Assembly: GCA_025024175.1 (NCBI GenBank)
Contig: QCXZ01000041.1
Coordinates: 29,197,786 to 29,261,785 of the forward strand
Direction: 5' to 3'
DNA from: Rhyzopertha dominica
Lineage: Eukaryota; Arthropoda; Insecta; Coleoptera; Bostrichidae
Length of the DNA: 64,000 nt
Shown: positions 1 to 11,229 of the stretch, piece by piece
How the letters are laid out: each line of letters opens with the position of its first letter
Position numbering within the stretch: position 1 is the stretch's first letter
The notes under the pieces: model-generated
Told to the model about the DNA's origin: nothing
Database searches by the model: none
What the model saw: only the letters and a program-made list of their open reading frames with translations
Translations under genes and position numbers: made by a program

Positions 1-2429
1 ATCAGGTACGCGGGCGGATTTAACACTAAACTTTTCTTTATTATCTTTTTAACATGCAATTCAATGTATTTCCTTAAATTAAATAATATCGTACGATAAT
101 CAAAGCGGCAATTTCGCAGATACACCCGGCGGACTCAAAGAATAATTACTGAATTGCTCAAAAGGGACTGCGAGAATAAAGAAAGGCCAGCGATAGCCCT
201 AGGCGGAGTTTGATAATGAAAGGGAAGTATAATTGTGAGGTACAGAGATTTGCTGAGAAATTCTGTTTCATGGTATTACGCATTACGATGGCACGAATTC
301 TTTATAGAAGCCGGCTAAAGCTAAGAGATATCTGCTTGTTATTTTATTAACGAAAGCAGAAAGAGGCAAAGTGCTTTCTGCGCTGAAATGTTTCCTTTTT
401 TAGTCGCAATACACTGTAGTGATGCTTAAGAACTTTGCTGTTGTGCAATAAATTGAGAAAAGATAGTTTTCGCGCAGTGAGTTATTTAGTAAGGAGTTTA
501 CAAGTAAATTCATTAAATGCCGATTACAGATCTTCTGTCAACATTTAACAAAGGGCAAAATATGCTGATTTGTTACCAATAAATGAGGTAATCTTTCTTC
601 TAGTTGCGGCCAATACCGCAGTCAATACCTTACACAAGCAAATAACCTATTCTGCGGTTCATGGAATCATGCTCAGCTTGCAACGGACGGAACATTTCTA
701 AATGAATTTGTGTAGGTATGCTTCATTGTTAGTGTTCGTTCTTTCGTCANACCTAATTCTTTAAATGCCGAAGCGTTATCTTGCAATTACAAAGTACTTC
801 TCAATAGCTAAATGGTAACTGAGCTTTGGTATGTAGAATATCAACATACGTCCATGGTCGACAAGCAAAAGTATGAGACGAAGTGTAAATGCTATATATT
901 TTTCATCTTTATCGTCATTTTTTATTTCGCATTTCGCATAGATGTATAACAGTTCGCGGGAAAAATCGGAGATGATAAATCCCTGTTAATAATAAACTTG
1001 CATTTGTATATGCGAATGTGCCTTTCTTTGCAGACATACGTTGAGATATATCATAAATCTCCCCCAGTAAGTACATTCCATTCAGAAGCTCTTTCGGTTA
1101 TCGTAAAACGGGAATGCTTACAACTGATCTCCCTCAGTATGTTTTATAAACCCATTTTTCAATATTTATTTATATGCATAGATATATACATTTCTGCCAA
1201 GAACGCTTTCGTCGTTATTGACTTTTATTGATNTTAATTATTACATTACACACACTGAGTTCTGATTTTCTTCAGACAAATGTGCTTGTTCAGATATCAA
1301 AGTTAAGTATGAATCTACAAACCCGAGATACCCGCCCTGGAGTGCAGTTTCAAAGATTACGGTAGTGCATTTTTGTTATAAAAATCTAAACACATAATTA
1401 CCTAANCTTAATAGAACGTGAGGGGCCTGAAAAATGACATCTAATCTTGAAAACAATATGTATTATACAGTATACTATATTATACTCGAATCCTGATTCC
1501 TGAAAATAATATTCTTGAAAATAGTACAGGGTAAAACACCCAACTGTTGGTACTGTATCAGTAATTGGCACTTTTGAATTATTTTAATATATTTAAGAAA
1601 CCTGTAGCTTATAGCAAGCAACTATTCTATTATACATAAGAAGGGGGCTTAAAAAAACGCTATATCTTAAATTTGCCAGGAATATCAGATCGGTGAATTA
1701 AGCAGCATATCTTAGCTTTCAGGTTCGTTTGTTGAATATGAAACAATAGTAATAGAAAAAAGTTATATCTTACACATAATAAAGAGATAAAAATCATCAA
1801 ATAGTAAATAAAACTATTGCAAAGGCCTCGGTGAAATATTTTTGTATAGCCTTAAATGTATTAGTCATCATCAATAATATAGGAATTACATAAGGTTTTT
1901 CGCAACACGGTAAACGATCCTTCATATTTAAAATAAAATCTTTTTAATTTTGTGCTTATCCATAGATGATTGTAGATGGAGCCTTTAAAAGTATTATACT
2001 TGATCAACCGGCAAAAGTTTAGAATTACGTTTTATTTTGCGCCTTTTCTGCCTACATCGCAACTTATTAGTAGCCAACACTACATTCCTTCCTGGGATGT
2101 TATGCTGACGTCTACGGTAGGGAAATCTATAGCAGTTTTCCTATTGAATTTTACAATGATTTCTCAAATTGTAATTGTGATGATGCAAAACGCGACTCTT
2201 ATAGATTACATTTTTTCAATTTTGCTATGTCGCTTAAGTAATATGCTCATTTTGTATGCTGTTCAACGCAATGTATCTAGAGCAATTTTCTAATATTCCT
2301 AAACATTCCCCAACACTTACATCAGAGCCATTAGTCCGTATAAAGCACTCTATCAAGATTTGGATGTTAGACCATCATACTTATAGCAATTTTTTTCCGC
2401 TGACACAATGTGGCCTAAAACTGAACTTT
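1..2429. other. AT-rich DNA with no recognised feature
   Basis: I read both strands and found no frame with a family signature, no LTR or terminal inverted repeat that I could pair, and no tandem array. The short open frames at 998-1231 and 1976-2293 have no recognisable motif and fit chance in AT-rich DNA. Confidence 0.5.
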
Positions 2430-2985
2430 ATATATATTTTTTTAATTTAGATTGCCTTAGCTTAATTGGTGGCTTGAACTTTATCAGTATGATGTCTAAA
2501 TGAAGAAAATGATATTTAGTGTTATTTGAGTACACCAACAAACCATCCACGTACATCAAAGTAAAAGATTCCACCACCCCAAACGGGTCCGCATTAAAGA
2601 GGTACGTTTTTTTATGCGCTAAACCCAAATACTTTCTGTCGTTCATCTTAAATGGAATCTGATGTTGTCAAAGCTAAGGTACTTAAAATTATATCTTCCT
2701 TCAAAGAAAATAATAATTTACTAGGACATGGAAATAAAACTCCATTTTTGGAATGTTTTTTTACGACAGTTACACACTGAGAAGAATATTAGTTTTGTGC
2801 TGGTTCGATCACATCCCAGTCCAGCATTTCCATAATCTGGCCTTTCACTGTTTTCAATGTACAAGTGGTATTGGATACGGTTTAAGATGAAAAGATGTCT
2901 TGTCTTTCATGGCAATTCTTTGTTAATAATCTTTGGGTCGTCCAGGAGATTTAGAGAATACATTAACATGTTTTCGAAGCTAATT
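2430..2985 (-). pseudogene. Ty3/Gypsy pol relic (reverse transcriptase)
   Basis: Read on the minus strand, this is the start and middle of a Gypsy-type reverse transcriptase, broken by stops and frameshifts. In order I see a pre-RT segment (FSKSPGRPKDY then FHLKPYPIPLVH), the RT entry block (QIMEMLDWDVIEPAQN followed by TVVKKHSKNGV), the substrate block (QIPFKMNDRKYLGLAHKKTY), a PFG motif, and the catalytic box as YVDGLLVYSNN followed by HLDIILIKF. Two things are odd. The usual stretch of roughly 40-50 residues between the PFG motif and the catalytic box is missing, so the element has an internal deletion. The box reads YVDG instead of YVDD, losing the second catalytic aspartate. No LTR or integrase was found beside it. 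It is a dead fragment. The family assignment is firm because five blocks occur in the correct order. Confidence 0.85.
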
Positions 2986-3581
2986 GAGGAAAGCTGTCAA
3001 TATATTCTTTTAATCCTGCTTCCATTTCTTCCACCAATCGTTGAAAATCCTCTTTGTATACGTATTTCTGTATGTTTCAGATTTGTATTGGATAACTGCG
3101 GTACATTATACAATAAATTAATTCTCCCACGTCCTTCACTTTTCAGCTTGTAGTATATATTTACAAACACTTTACAGTCCATCGCGACTCGTAATAATGT
3201 ATTTGAGTTCTTCTTCAGCTGCGAAAAAAATTAAAACACAATACTCACTTTCAGTGCTTCAATTATTAATAGCAACATCGCCCGCCACTTTCAATTTTCT
3301 GATTTAACATTCCCTGCCGCGGACACTGTTGCATCAGTATCACTGGATTACTAGACTCACATTTTTAATATTATTGAAATACCTTCGAGAAATCGCAGAT
3401 ATTTTATTACAACTGTCTATTTATACCACCCAGCTAATAACTTGGCACAATTAGTTGAAATCGCTATCTTTTATCCACTAGTTACACTTCTCATCACTCA
3501 GTATTTTATCACTTTCTACACTAGACTTTGTGATTAAGTTTAAACCTATTAACAGAATTTCTTTCTCTCATTTTGCAAATC
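2986..3581. other. No recognised feature beside the Gypsy relic
   Basis: The first ~100 bases may continue the N-terminal side of the Gypsy pol relic on the minus strand, but the similarity fades. I see nothing else. Confidence 0.4.
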
Positions 3582-3881
3582 GTTAAAAATTGTTGTTGAG
3601 GGTATGGGATACAATAACGCAGTGAGTTTTTACGTCAACGTTTCGAAACCATATCGTTTCTTCTTCAGGCCTAAAGGAAATACAACACAATAAATTACTA
3701 AGAGTGTTATTAGAATTAGAGTACAAAACATAAACACAACAATTGACAATACTCTACACTGTTAGTAATTTATTGTGTTGTATTCTCTTCAGGCCTCAAG
3801 AAGAAACAATATAGTTTCGAAACGTTGCCGTAAAAATTCATTGTGTTATTGTATCCCACATCTTCAACAACAATTTTTAAC
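3582..3881. repeat. 300-bp palindromic element with paired hammerhead-like hairpins
   Basis: The left arm begins GTTAAAAATTGTTGTTGA and the right arm ends with its near reverse complement. Homology continues through both arms, including GGGATACAATAAC and AACACAATAAATTAC, to a short centre near 3,710-3,755. Each arm holds the same hairpin. On the left (minus strand) it is CTGAAGA, then GAAAC-loop-GTTTC, then GAAACGTTG. On the right (plus strand) it is CTCAAGA, then GAAAC-loop-GTTTC, then GAAACGTTG. This order (CTGANGA, stem, GAAAC, G-T-pyrimidine) resembles the hammerhead ribozyme core of PLEs. It could be a head-to-head pair of PLE termini or a foldback MITE. No coding capacity. Confidence 0.75.
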
Positions 3882-4046
3882 ACTTGCACTATTATCATTC
3901 CCTTCCTTCTGATAACATCTTTAATTTGTACCACCTTTGGTCACTGCTTTTTCAGTCCAATTAGCATTATCTTCGAACCGTTTCTCACTAGTCAACAAAG
4001 ATGTATGCAACGCACTTTTATTTTGCCGACCTACCACTTTCTTTCG

Positions 4047-4260
4047 CAATAAATATTCTATGCAAATATGTTTCAACTTCTTCCGTCTTCAGACCTAACA
4101 AAGCTAAACCATAATGGATACCAATAAATTTTTCTTCTTCGAACTTATGTGGCAGAAAAGCCGCTTCGTTAACTAAATTAGTGGAGTACTCTTTCCTCCT
4201 TAGGATTTGGTTCAGTTCGGACGTGTTTTTCGCGTTAGGTTTGTCACATGTTTAATATTC
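4047..4260 (-). pseudogene. Unrecognised coding relic (about 70 codons open)
   Basis: The minus strand is open across this stretch and reads like protein: ELNQILRRKEYSTNLVNEAA, then FLPHKFEEEKFIGIHYGLAL, then LGLKTEEVETYLHRIF, ending at a stop near 4,047. The acidic and lysine-rich composition differs from the poly-leucine/isoleucine frames that AT-rich noise gives. It has no start codon and I could not match it to a family. It lies between a hammerhead-like palindrome and another hammerhead-like motif, so a mobile-element origin is likely. A host exon cannot be excluded. Confidence 0.35.
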
Positions 4261-4264
4261 CTTA

Positions 4265-4312
4265 TTCCTGTCCTGATGATGCCTCTTACAAGTGTGGGCG
4301 AAACGTCGACCC
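4265..4312 (+). ncRNA. Hammerhead-ribozyme-like motif (degenerate)
   Basis: The plus strand reads CTGATGA (4,273-4,279), an imperfect stem closed by GCC and GGC, then GAAAC and GTC (4,300-4,307). These are the conserved hammerhead blocks in the right order. Stem III would be only AC/GU, too short to be stable as a monomer, as reported for hammerheads of Penelope-like elements that act as dimers. The base next to CTGATGA is unpaired, so this copy is probably weak or inactive. Confidence 0.5.
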
Positions 4313-4319
4313 TATTCCA

Positions 4320-6090
4320 AAATGAGACCCGGTATAACCCAAAAAGACTAAGATTTCAATCTAACTCTGACCGCGAAAGCCTACGTTCTTAAGTTATTAA
4401 GTTACATGTCTTAAAACCTGAGATTATAATGAACGGATTTAGGTCATGCGATTTCTTTCCTTGAGATGTAAATGCAACTGATTATACGAAGTGCTTACGA
4501 AAAAGGAGGCTTCTTAGTGAAAGTGTTTAGGTATCGACTACGATAACTAACGGTTCAATGATAAGCAATGAATTTAGAGGTGATTGTGGGGAAGACCTTT
4601 TAGGAGAAGTAGAAGGAAGATGTGCAATGTAACTCCAACGCGTTTGATGTAGGTACCTCTTAAAACTTATAAAAAGCTTTGGTCTAATTCCCAGGAATAT
4701 GTCGAAGAGAATTCTATAGCTATTGTTAATGCCACTAATGATATAATCATTCAAGAAACCAATGAACGATGAAGAGCACAGCTGGTAAAGTAAGAACTTA
4801 GAAACTAGTCAAATTGTAGGAATTTTATCAAGTTTTGCCTTTGTTGGAGCAGAAATATAGAATGAGTAGCCAGGAACAAGTAGTGAAAGAGCAGTCCCTC
4901 TGAGCGCGCTCTAAGCGGAACCTATACATGCTAAGTGGTCCACGACTGCAATAGCCATTAACACACCTATGGCAGGGTCGTAGCAAGCGCGAAGCTTGCC
5001 CAGAGCAGGATAAACGAATGCACATCTGATCTGATGAATATGTTGTGGAACTTATCAGGAACGCAGGTTGACGTGTACATACTTTTTTTAAGCACTAAAT
5101 TATATCATAGTTGGAGTAACTTACTCACAACTTAGCAACCTAGCAACTAACTATTTCGTAATTATGATAGACTTATATATACATATAAGGACTGAATGAC
5201 TGGTCGAAATGTTGATGTATGAGGAACAATAGCGCACAAATATTTATATTGATTGTTATTGTTTATCGCGGAAATGTTGGGTCACATAAGTTCGCTACAA
5301 ATCCATTCAGATCATACAACTACTTTCGCCATTCTTGGGGCTCTTGAGGCAGGCTAGTTAAAGAATTACCCATAGTAGGCTACCGTCTATATCCCGGGGT
5401 TAGGAACAAGTTATAGTAAGAGCAAATGAAATCGCATGCTATGAAGGAAACTATGCGCACTAGTGAGCCACAACTGCTATGTCAGTTCATTTGGTATTTC
5501 TACCCGGAGAATCACAACAAGTGCAAAACTGGTCATAGGATCCGAATGGATTGCTCAGAGCAGATGTTGATTTATTTAAAAGAAAAACACACACTGAAGT
5601 TGAAGCGCATCTATTTGTTGTCACAACCCTCAATCGCACTAAATGCCTACTCTTCATAAAACGAAATGTAAACAATGAGTTGAAATGTAGTATCAACAAA
5701 ATAGAGTCATTTTAACCTATATCATTTGAAGTGGGTACCTATTTGAATTAAAAGAAATTTTAGACGACAAACACCTACATACCGGTTTGAGTAAACTTGC
5801 TCAAATAATCTACGTATTTTTATATATTATGAATAATAAACTTTTTTGTAAACCCAATTAGGACGATTGCGAGCCATTGTCCTCATTTAGTATATAGCCT
5901 GCTGACAAAATCTTCTGCGCTACTTCTTACTTGGCATCCCTTATCCCGAATTAAAAAGATTTCCATAGCAAGCTGAGATGAGCATTACGCGTCCACAGCC
6001 ATCGAAATCCGGAATCCCCAACAATCCGCTTAACTAATTACTGTTACATTTAGAGGAATAATTGCCCCTATTTTCTCGAACTCCCCGCAA
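4320..6090. other. No recognised feature
   Basis: No family motif, paired terminal repeat or tandem array was found. Short open frames on both strands (for example near 5,426-5,699) carry no signature. Confidence 0.45.
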
Positions 6091-6450
6091 GGCCTTAATG
6101 ATAGCGGGTTTGATATTCAGGAGGAGTTGGTCCGGCCTTTTTTGCGTAAACGTAATATCCCACGGATCCCGATATAAATGCAATTAGCGCGCGACAAGGT
6201 GGTGCAGGAACGAGATGCACGGCGGTTAGCAAATGAGTCGGGTCGGTGGCCGCGGGAATTAACGAACGAAACACTGTGCAAACTGCTCGGAATTCCGGGG
6301 CAGAAGCCGCACGTTCGGGTGCCCGCTTACAGGCCGCCGCCGCCACCGCCACCGGTGTGACTAAGCGTAGTTCGATGTGGCTGTTGGAAGTTCCACATGT
6401 GCCAAGTTGCAAAGGTGCATAGAATGCCTGGCGGGCAAACAAACCGCTGG
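6091..6450. other. GC-elevated island, open in both directions, no recognised product
   Basis: This stretch is much richer in G and C than its surroundings. It is open for 115 codons on the minus strand (6,095-6,442) and 60 on the plus strand (6,178-6,360, ending in a poly-proline run from CCG/CCA codons). Long frames on both strands are expected when GC is high, because stop codons are AT-rich, so neither is good evidence of a gene. I saw no motif in either. It could be a first exon, a promoter-type CpG-richer segment or a conserved regulatory element. Confidence 0.3.
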
Positions 6451-6944
6451 ATAAAACTTATACTAACACTCCTTTACTTGGCCTTAGATTAAACATGTAC
6501 CTGTCGGCACAATTCAATCACGACTCCGATAAAAAAAGTAGAAAATAAGAACCCCACTAGAGGGCCGCTGCTAGCATCTCTTTTGCTATTGCATTAAATA
6601 AATTACGTTCTTCACAATCTGAAATGGTTGCAAATTGACATTCAGAGAAACACTACCTAAGGAAAAATCTGCTTACATATGTTAGATATTTTTCTTTTTC
6701 TCTTGATGATGATGATAGCTCTTAACAAATATCGCATAATTAAATGAATGTACAGTGTTAAAAAGTGCTATAAACTCTTTTTTGTATTACTGCGCTACTT
6801 CTTATAGCTACTCAAATTAGTCTACGAAATTAACACGACAGACAACAGCAGTCAACTGATTGTACCTACATACAGCATCGCAAGAGCAACATCTACTTAC
6901 GCCGCTTGAATATTCCATAATATGCCACTTGAATAATCCATAAT

Positions 6945-7540
6945 TTAACCATTGAATAATAAAACATTAGACTACCTCTGCAGTCAATATGGCCGACTAC
7001 TCCTATGTAGCATATGACTAAACAGTCTGCACCGTAGTGTTAGGTAGCCTCCCTATCCAATATTTTATAGAACTGACAGAACACTTCCAGCTGACTACAT
7101 CTGCAGGTAATGTGACCAACTACACCAATGTAGCATATGACGAAACGGTCTACACCTACACCGAGGTGCTAGGTAACCTCCATATCTAAACTTGTAGAAC
7201 TGACTGTTGCGCAGAACACTTCCAGCTGACTACAACTGCAGGTAATATGACCAACTACACCAATGTAGCATATGACGAAACGGTCTACACCTACACCGAG
7301 GTGCTAGGTAACCTCCATATCTAAACTTGCAGAACTGACTGTTGCTTAGAACACATACAGTCTACTGCCATGCAGGCAATATATGGCCAACTATACAAAT
7401 GTAGTACCAGGTAGGCTGCCTGTTTAATCCTTCATTGAACTGACTGTTGGGCAGAACACATACAGTCGACTACCTCAGCAGGCAGTGACTAACAGCTTGC
7501 ACCGAAATGCTAGGTCGCCCTTCTAAATCTGACAGTAATA
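6945..7540. repeat. Small satellite: about five degenerate ~105-135 bp units
   Basis: A unit containing GAACTGACTGTTG, CAGAACACTTCCAGCTGACT, GCAGGTAATATGACCAACTA, GTAGCATATGACGAAACG and GAGGTGCTAGGTAACCTCC recurs head to tail. The GAACTGAC anchors are at about 7,070, 7,197, 7,332 and 7,437 (spacings 127, 135, 105). A partial, more diverged unit precedes them from about 6,945 and a partial unit follows to about 7,540. The two central units are nearly identical, so they duplicated most recently. Non-coding. Confidence 0.9.
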
Positions 7541-9989
7541 CTCAATATACTATATGCAAAGATATTCAGTGATTGCTCACTTCGAAATCTCTTCTAATGA
7601 AAACACTTCAAACTGACGTTTAATATTCTTTTTTTTTTCATTCCCGGAAAGCTATTGCCTATAAGTACACATAAAAGGCATACATAGTGTGCTCCAAAAA
7701 TTTGGAACAACATTTGTATATCCCTTAGTTAATGTTTAAAAAGTCCTCGGGCAGGTCAGATTTATTACGTAAAATATCATCTTTTGACGTGCAAAATACA
7801 CTTGCAAGAAAAGTCGGGATATTTGTATTCCTTTACAATAAAAGTATGCATACAGGATGTTCACGCTAACAATCTGCAATAGCTAACTTTTTTATTAATT
7901 TGACGTCATAGACTAGTGCTTTAAATGGGGAAGATTCATGAATTCTTGAGAAGAATTTTGTTTTGTTTACAAAAAAACAATAATTGAACATGAACTGACC
8001 GAGAGGTCCACTATAAGTTTGTTATTTTAAATAGAATTATCCCAATTATTTAGCATCAGATATCTCAAAAACAAATGACTGTAGGCTAGCACTTTTTTAT
8101 CAAAATTAATAAAAAAAACATGGTATTGCCGTTGGAGACATAAAAGCATTGTCGGAAATCTAGATTAACTGTAAAGGTAGTTAGTAATTTAATGAAGAAG
8201 CAAATGATAATTAACACATTAGTTCTCTCATTATTTGAATCTTACATTAAGAAAGGTTAAAGGCAAAAACGAACGGCCACCATTTTATCGGTGTATGACA
8301 GGACGTGTAAGTAACAACAGATTTTGCCCGATATTCTGCAATGTTAACAGGTTTATCCCAAGTAAAAGGAGTTATACCACAATGGTTTTCTGTACAGCTT
8401 ATAAGTATATAAGAGTTGAGGTGAACGAATCAGCCCTCACAGGAAATTACAGAATTCAGTTCTGGACACGCATTCAGTGGCGTAGGTCAGTAATGTTCCT
8501 TATTTTTAGCTCCCCACTTCTATACGTGCTAACACGCCACTGGTGATTGGTGTCGTTTGATAACACTCTGACCTATTACGTGCGGTGTCCATCTTTTTTC
8601 TTTGTGTAAGAATTGACAATTGAATACTGAATAAGTTAAAATTGTGGCAGGTCTTAGTTAAAATACTAGACTAACGTTTCAGCGATTCGGGGCCAAACTG
8701 TTTTCTTCTTTGGACCTGAGTAAATTATTATATTACATTATAACTAACAAAAATAATGTAGAACGAACACTAACAGGCAAGGGTTACCTGAGTAACTCAT
8801 TTTCCTGTAAACGACCACAACCACATACCTACCCCTTAATTGAGTGAATTAATAAAAAAATAATGAAATGTACTGCAGCACCATATTATGTGAAGTCGTG
8901 ATTACAGAGAAAAGTTAAGGTCAATATGTCGACACTAGAGGAAACAACCTGAAAGAAACAATCATTAACATCAACAACATGGGAAGTTTTAATTTATATT
9001 TAAAACATTCTTCAGGTGACGTNATTGTTGACAATAACTGTCATAAGCACATTTTCAAAACTGTGCATTGCCACTCCGCGACGGTGCAATTTTGCGAATT
9101 TCTACGCCGAAAGAAATAAACTTCCCGATCTACTGCATTTGTCGAGCTTACAAGGACTTACTTAAAGTAGGCAGGTTCCTTTGTCCTGGTCCTGATGTTT
9201 CACTTCATTTATGGAAATTGTGTTGATGGACTCTTTTTGTATATTGACTGCATTAGAAGGGTGGAGGTTCTTCACAATTTTTCTCTCTAATTCATTTTTT
9301 TGGTACTAGAAATCACACATTTATCATCGGCAAGCTATGCTACTGCAGCTACATATACAGTCTAGGATACGTCTTTATTTTGCAGGGATTTTTTCTAAAA
9401 TATATGTGCACTGACATTCGTTTCCGATATTATTAACAAAAATAATTATTTCAATCGAAAAAAAGCTTTGAGTACAATACACAGGTTTAAGAAGTATGAC
9501 GTGGTAACTTCCTTATTTGCTAATTACATCGAAGTTCAGTTAAAACCTACCGCTTAATATTTTAATAATAACCTTTACATACAAGTGAGTTGTTTCTTTA
9601 ATTCAGTTGTTTGTTTTCGTGCGTGTCCTACAAGTTTTTTCTAAATTTGCTTATAAAACGGTTGAGTTATACAGCGGGGTCAGTAATTTCACTGAAACTG
9701 AATTCGGTCCTCTCAGGTGTTAGTATCCTTTTAAAAAATTGAGCCAAACAAACTGCAGGTATAAATTCATAAATTATGAATGAATAAAATTTCTACATTC
9801 GTTCACCTCTGAATCGAGTTGAGAAGTGCTGGGTGTACATGTTATTTAGTTGTAAGTGTCTATGGGGTTCGTTCTTTGTTTTATGGACTCTTAAATTTTA
9901 TCAATATTAACACAGAGTTTTCTTCAGTTTGCAGGGTATTTCATACGTACCTATCAGCTAATAAAGATAATGACTAAATATTTCCGTAT
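7541..9989. other. No recognised gene; one hammerhead-like motif near 8,670-8,715
   Basis: On the minus strand around 8,664-8,720 the order CCAAAGA, hairpin, GCTGAAACGTTAG resembles the hammerhead-like hairpins elsewhere in the window, but the CTGA block is damaged. The frame at 8,235-8,546 has no recognised motif. Nothing else stands out. Confidence 0.4.
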
Positions 9990-10560
9990 TTCACTTAGTC
10001 TCCTGCAGTCATGGTGGGCTTTATTTAGCTTCACCGGGATAGTGACATAATCGCATCCGTATCTGTTCAACCACCCACTGCACTTTCGACTGTCTTGTTT
10101 ATTCACGTTATTGCCCTCCCTGATTTGGGTAGCGGCGGTCCTCTTGCCATGAATTCTCCTTTATACGGCGTGTAAAATGATGCATTATTTATCAAGCTTA
10201 GTTTTCCGGGTGTCCAGCGATAAGACCCGGCTGAAATGTCTAACTCACTAGCTGTCGATTTAAAAGCTCGCAGCCCGGCCAGATATCTATTATAACCGTT
10301 CTAAATCTGAGTCGTTTGGGAAATAAGCCGGGGCAGTAAATCCCAGCAAAGTTATCACGACTGTATCCTTTACTTAACTATTATTCCCGCCATCGTCAGG
10401 GCTGCGGCCTAAACGTACAGATTACGCGGTTAAGTAGAGTAAGTAATTTCGGCGGCGGGCATGGCGGTTCGTTGGCTAATTATCGGCTCGCCTGGGGTGT
10501 CTCTCGGTTTTCATTACCCTAATGGTTGCGCTTTCCTTTCGGGACCTTACCACTAGGAAG
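9990..10560. other. GC-elevated non-repetitive island
   Basis: Composition rises clearly (GGCGGCGGGCATGGCGG near 10,450; GCCCGGCC near 10,275), with no open frame of note on either strand and no repeat structure. Its complexity differs from the surrounding AT-rich DNA, which fits a conserved non-coding or regulatory element. That function is inferred only from composition. Confidence 0.3.
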
Positions 10561-10924
10561 TTTTGATATGACAGTGTTTCTGCTGTGCCATTGTTTTTTT
10601 TTTTCAAAAACATGATGCTCATCGGGTCATTGCACCTAGCAGACGCTAGAGGAAGTATTTTTCTACGCGAACATGGCGTTTAATATCTCCAAACAGTCTT
10701 TAAATTTAGTAGAGGTAAAACTTGCACTTTATAAAGAAAATGAGAGCAAGCTAATAATTCAACAATAATCTTTTTCACTTCTCGCTATTTAAACATGATG
10801 AAGGATACATCATACGTCGGCAACTGAGTTTTTAAAAAGACTAGCACAAGGTCTTATTTAACATATGTAATATATCGCAATATACCAAATCCTTTCGCTT
10901 CAATACTTTATTATCAAATACTAG

Positions 10925-11076
10925 TGTTGGCTGGGTTACATACAGTTGATGTAATATAAAGCTAATATAAACAGTTGACCGAGCTACTGCACAGTCAGAA
11001 CATTGACATACTGGTAGTTATTCTCCAAAGGTTTATCGTCTGAACAGATATTAGTTATCATAAATACGACACTACA
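10925..11076 (+). repeat. Probable 5' LTR of a Gypsy-type element
   Basis: The segment starts TGTTGGCTGGG and ends ACACTACA, giving the TG...CA ends of an LTR, and sits directly upstream of a primer-binding site. The left boundary is a guess from the TGTT start. No partner LTR was found downstream. Confidence 0.4.
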
Positions 11077-11081
11077 TTATG

Positions 11082-11096
11082 TGGTGTCAGAAGTGG
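11082..11096 (+). promoter_or_regulatory. Primer-binding site (tRNA-Leu type)
   Basis: TGGTGTCAGAAGTGG would pair with the 3' end of a leucine tRNA (CCACUUCUGACACCA), which primes minus-strand synthesis in several retroelements. It is five bases past the presumed LTR end and ~130 bp ahead of gag remains, the expected order. Confidence 0.6.
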
Positions 11097-11229
11097 ATAA
11101 AAATTAAAAAAAAATAAACACAAAAAATACATCTATGTAAGTAATGATTGACTAGAACTCAAGTCAAGAGTAATTTCAAATGCATGACCAAAATGGGGTA
11201 ATGGGAATCCGTTCACTGAAGCAACTGGT

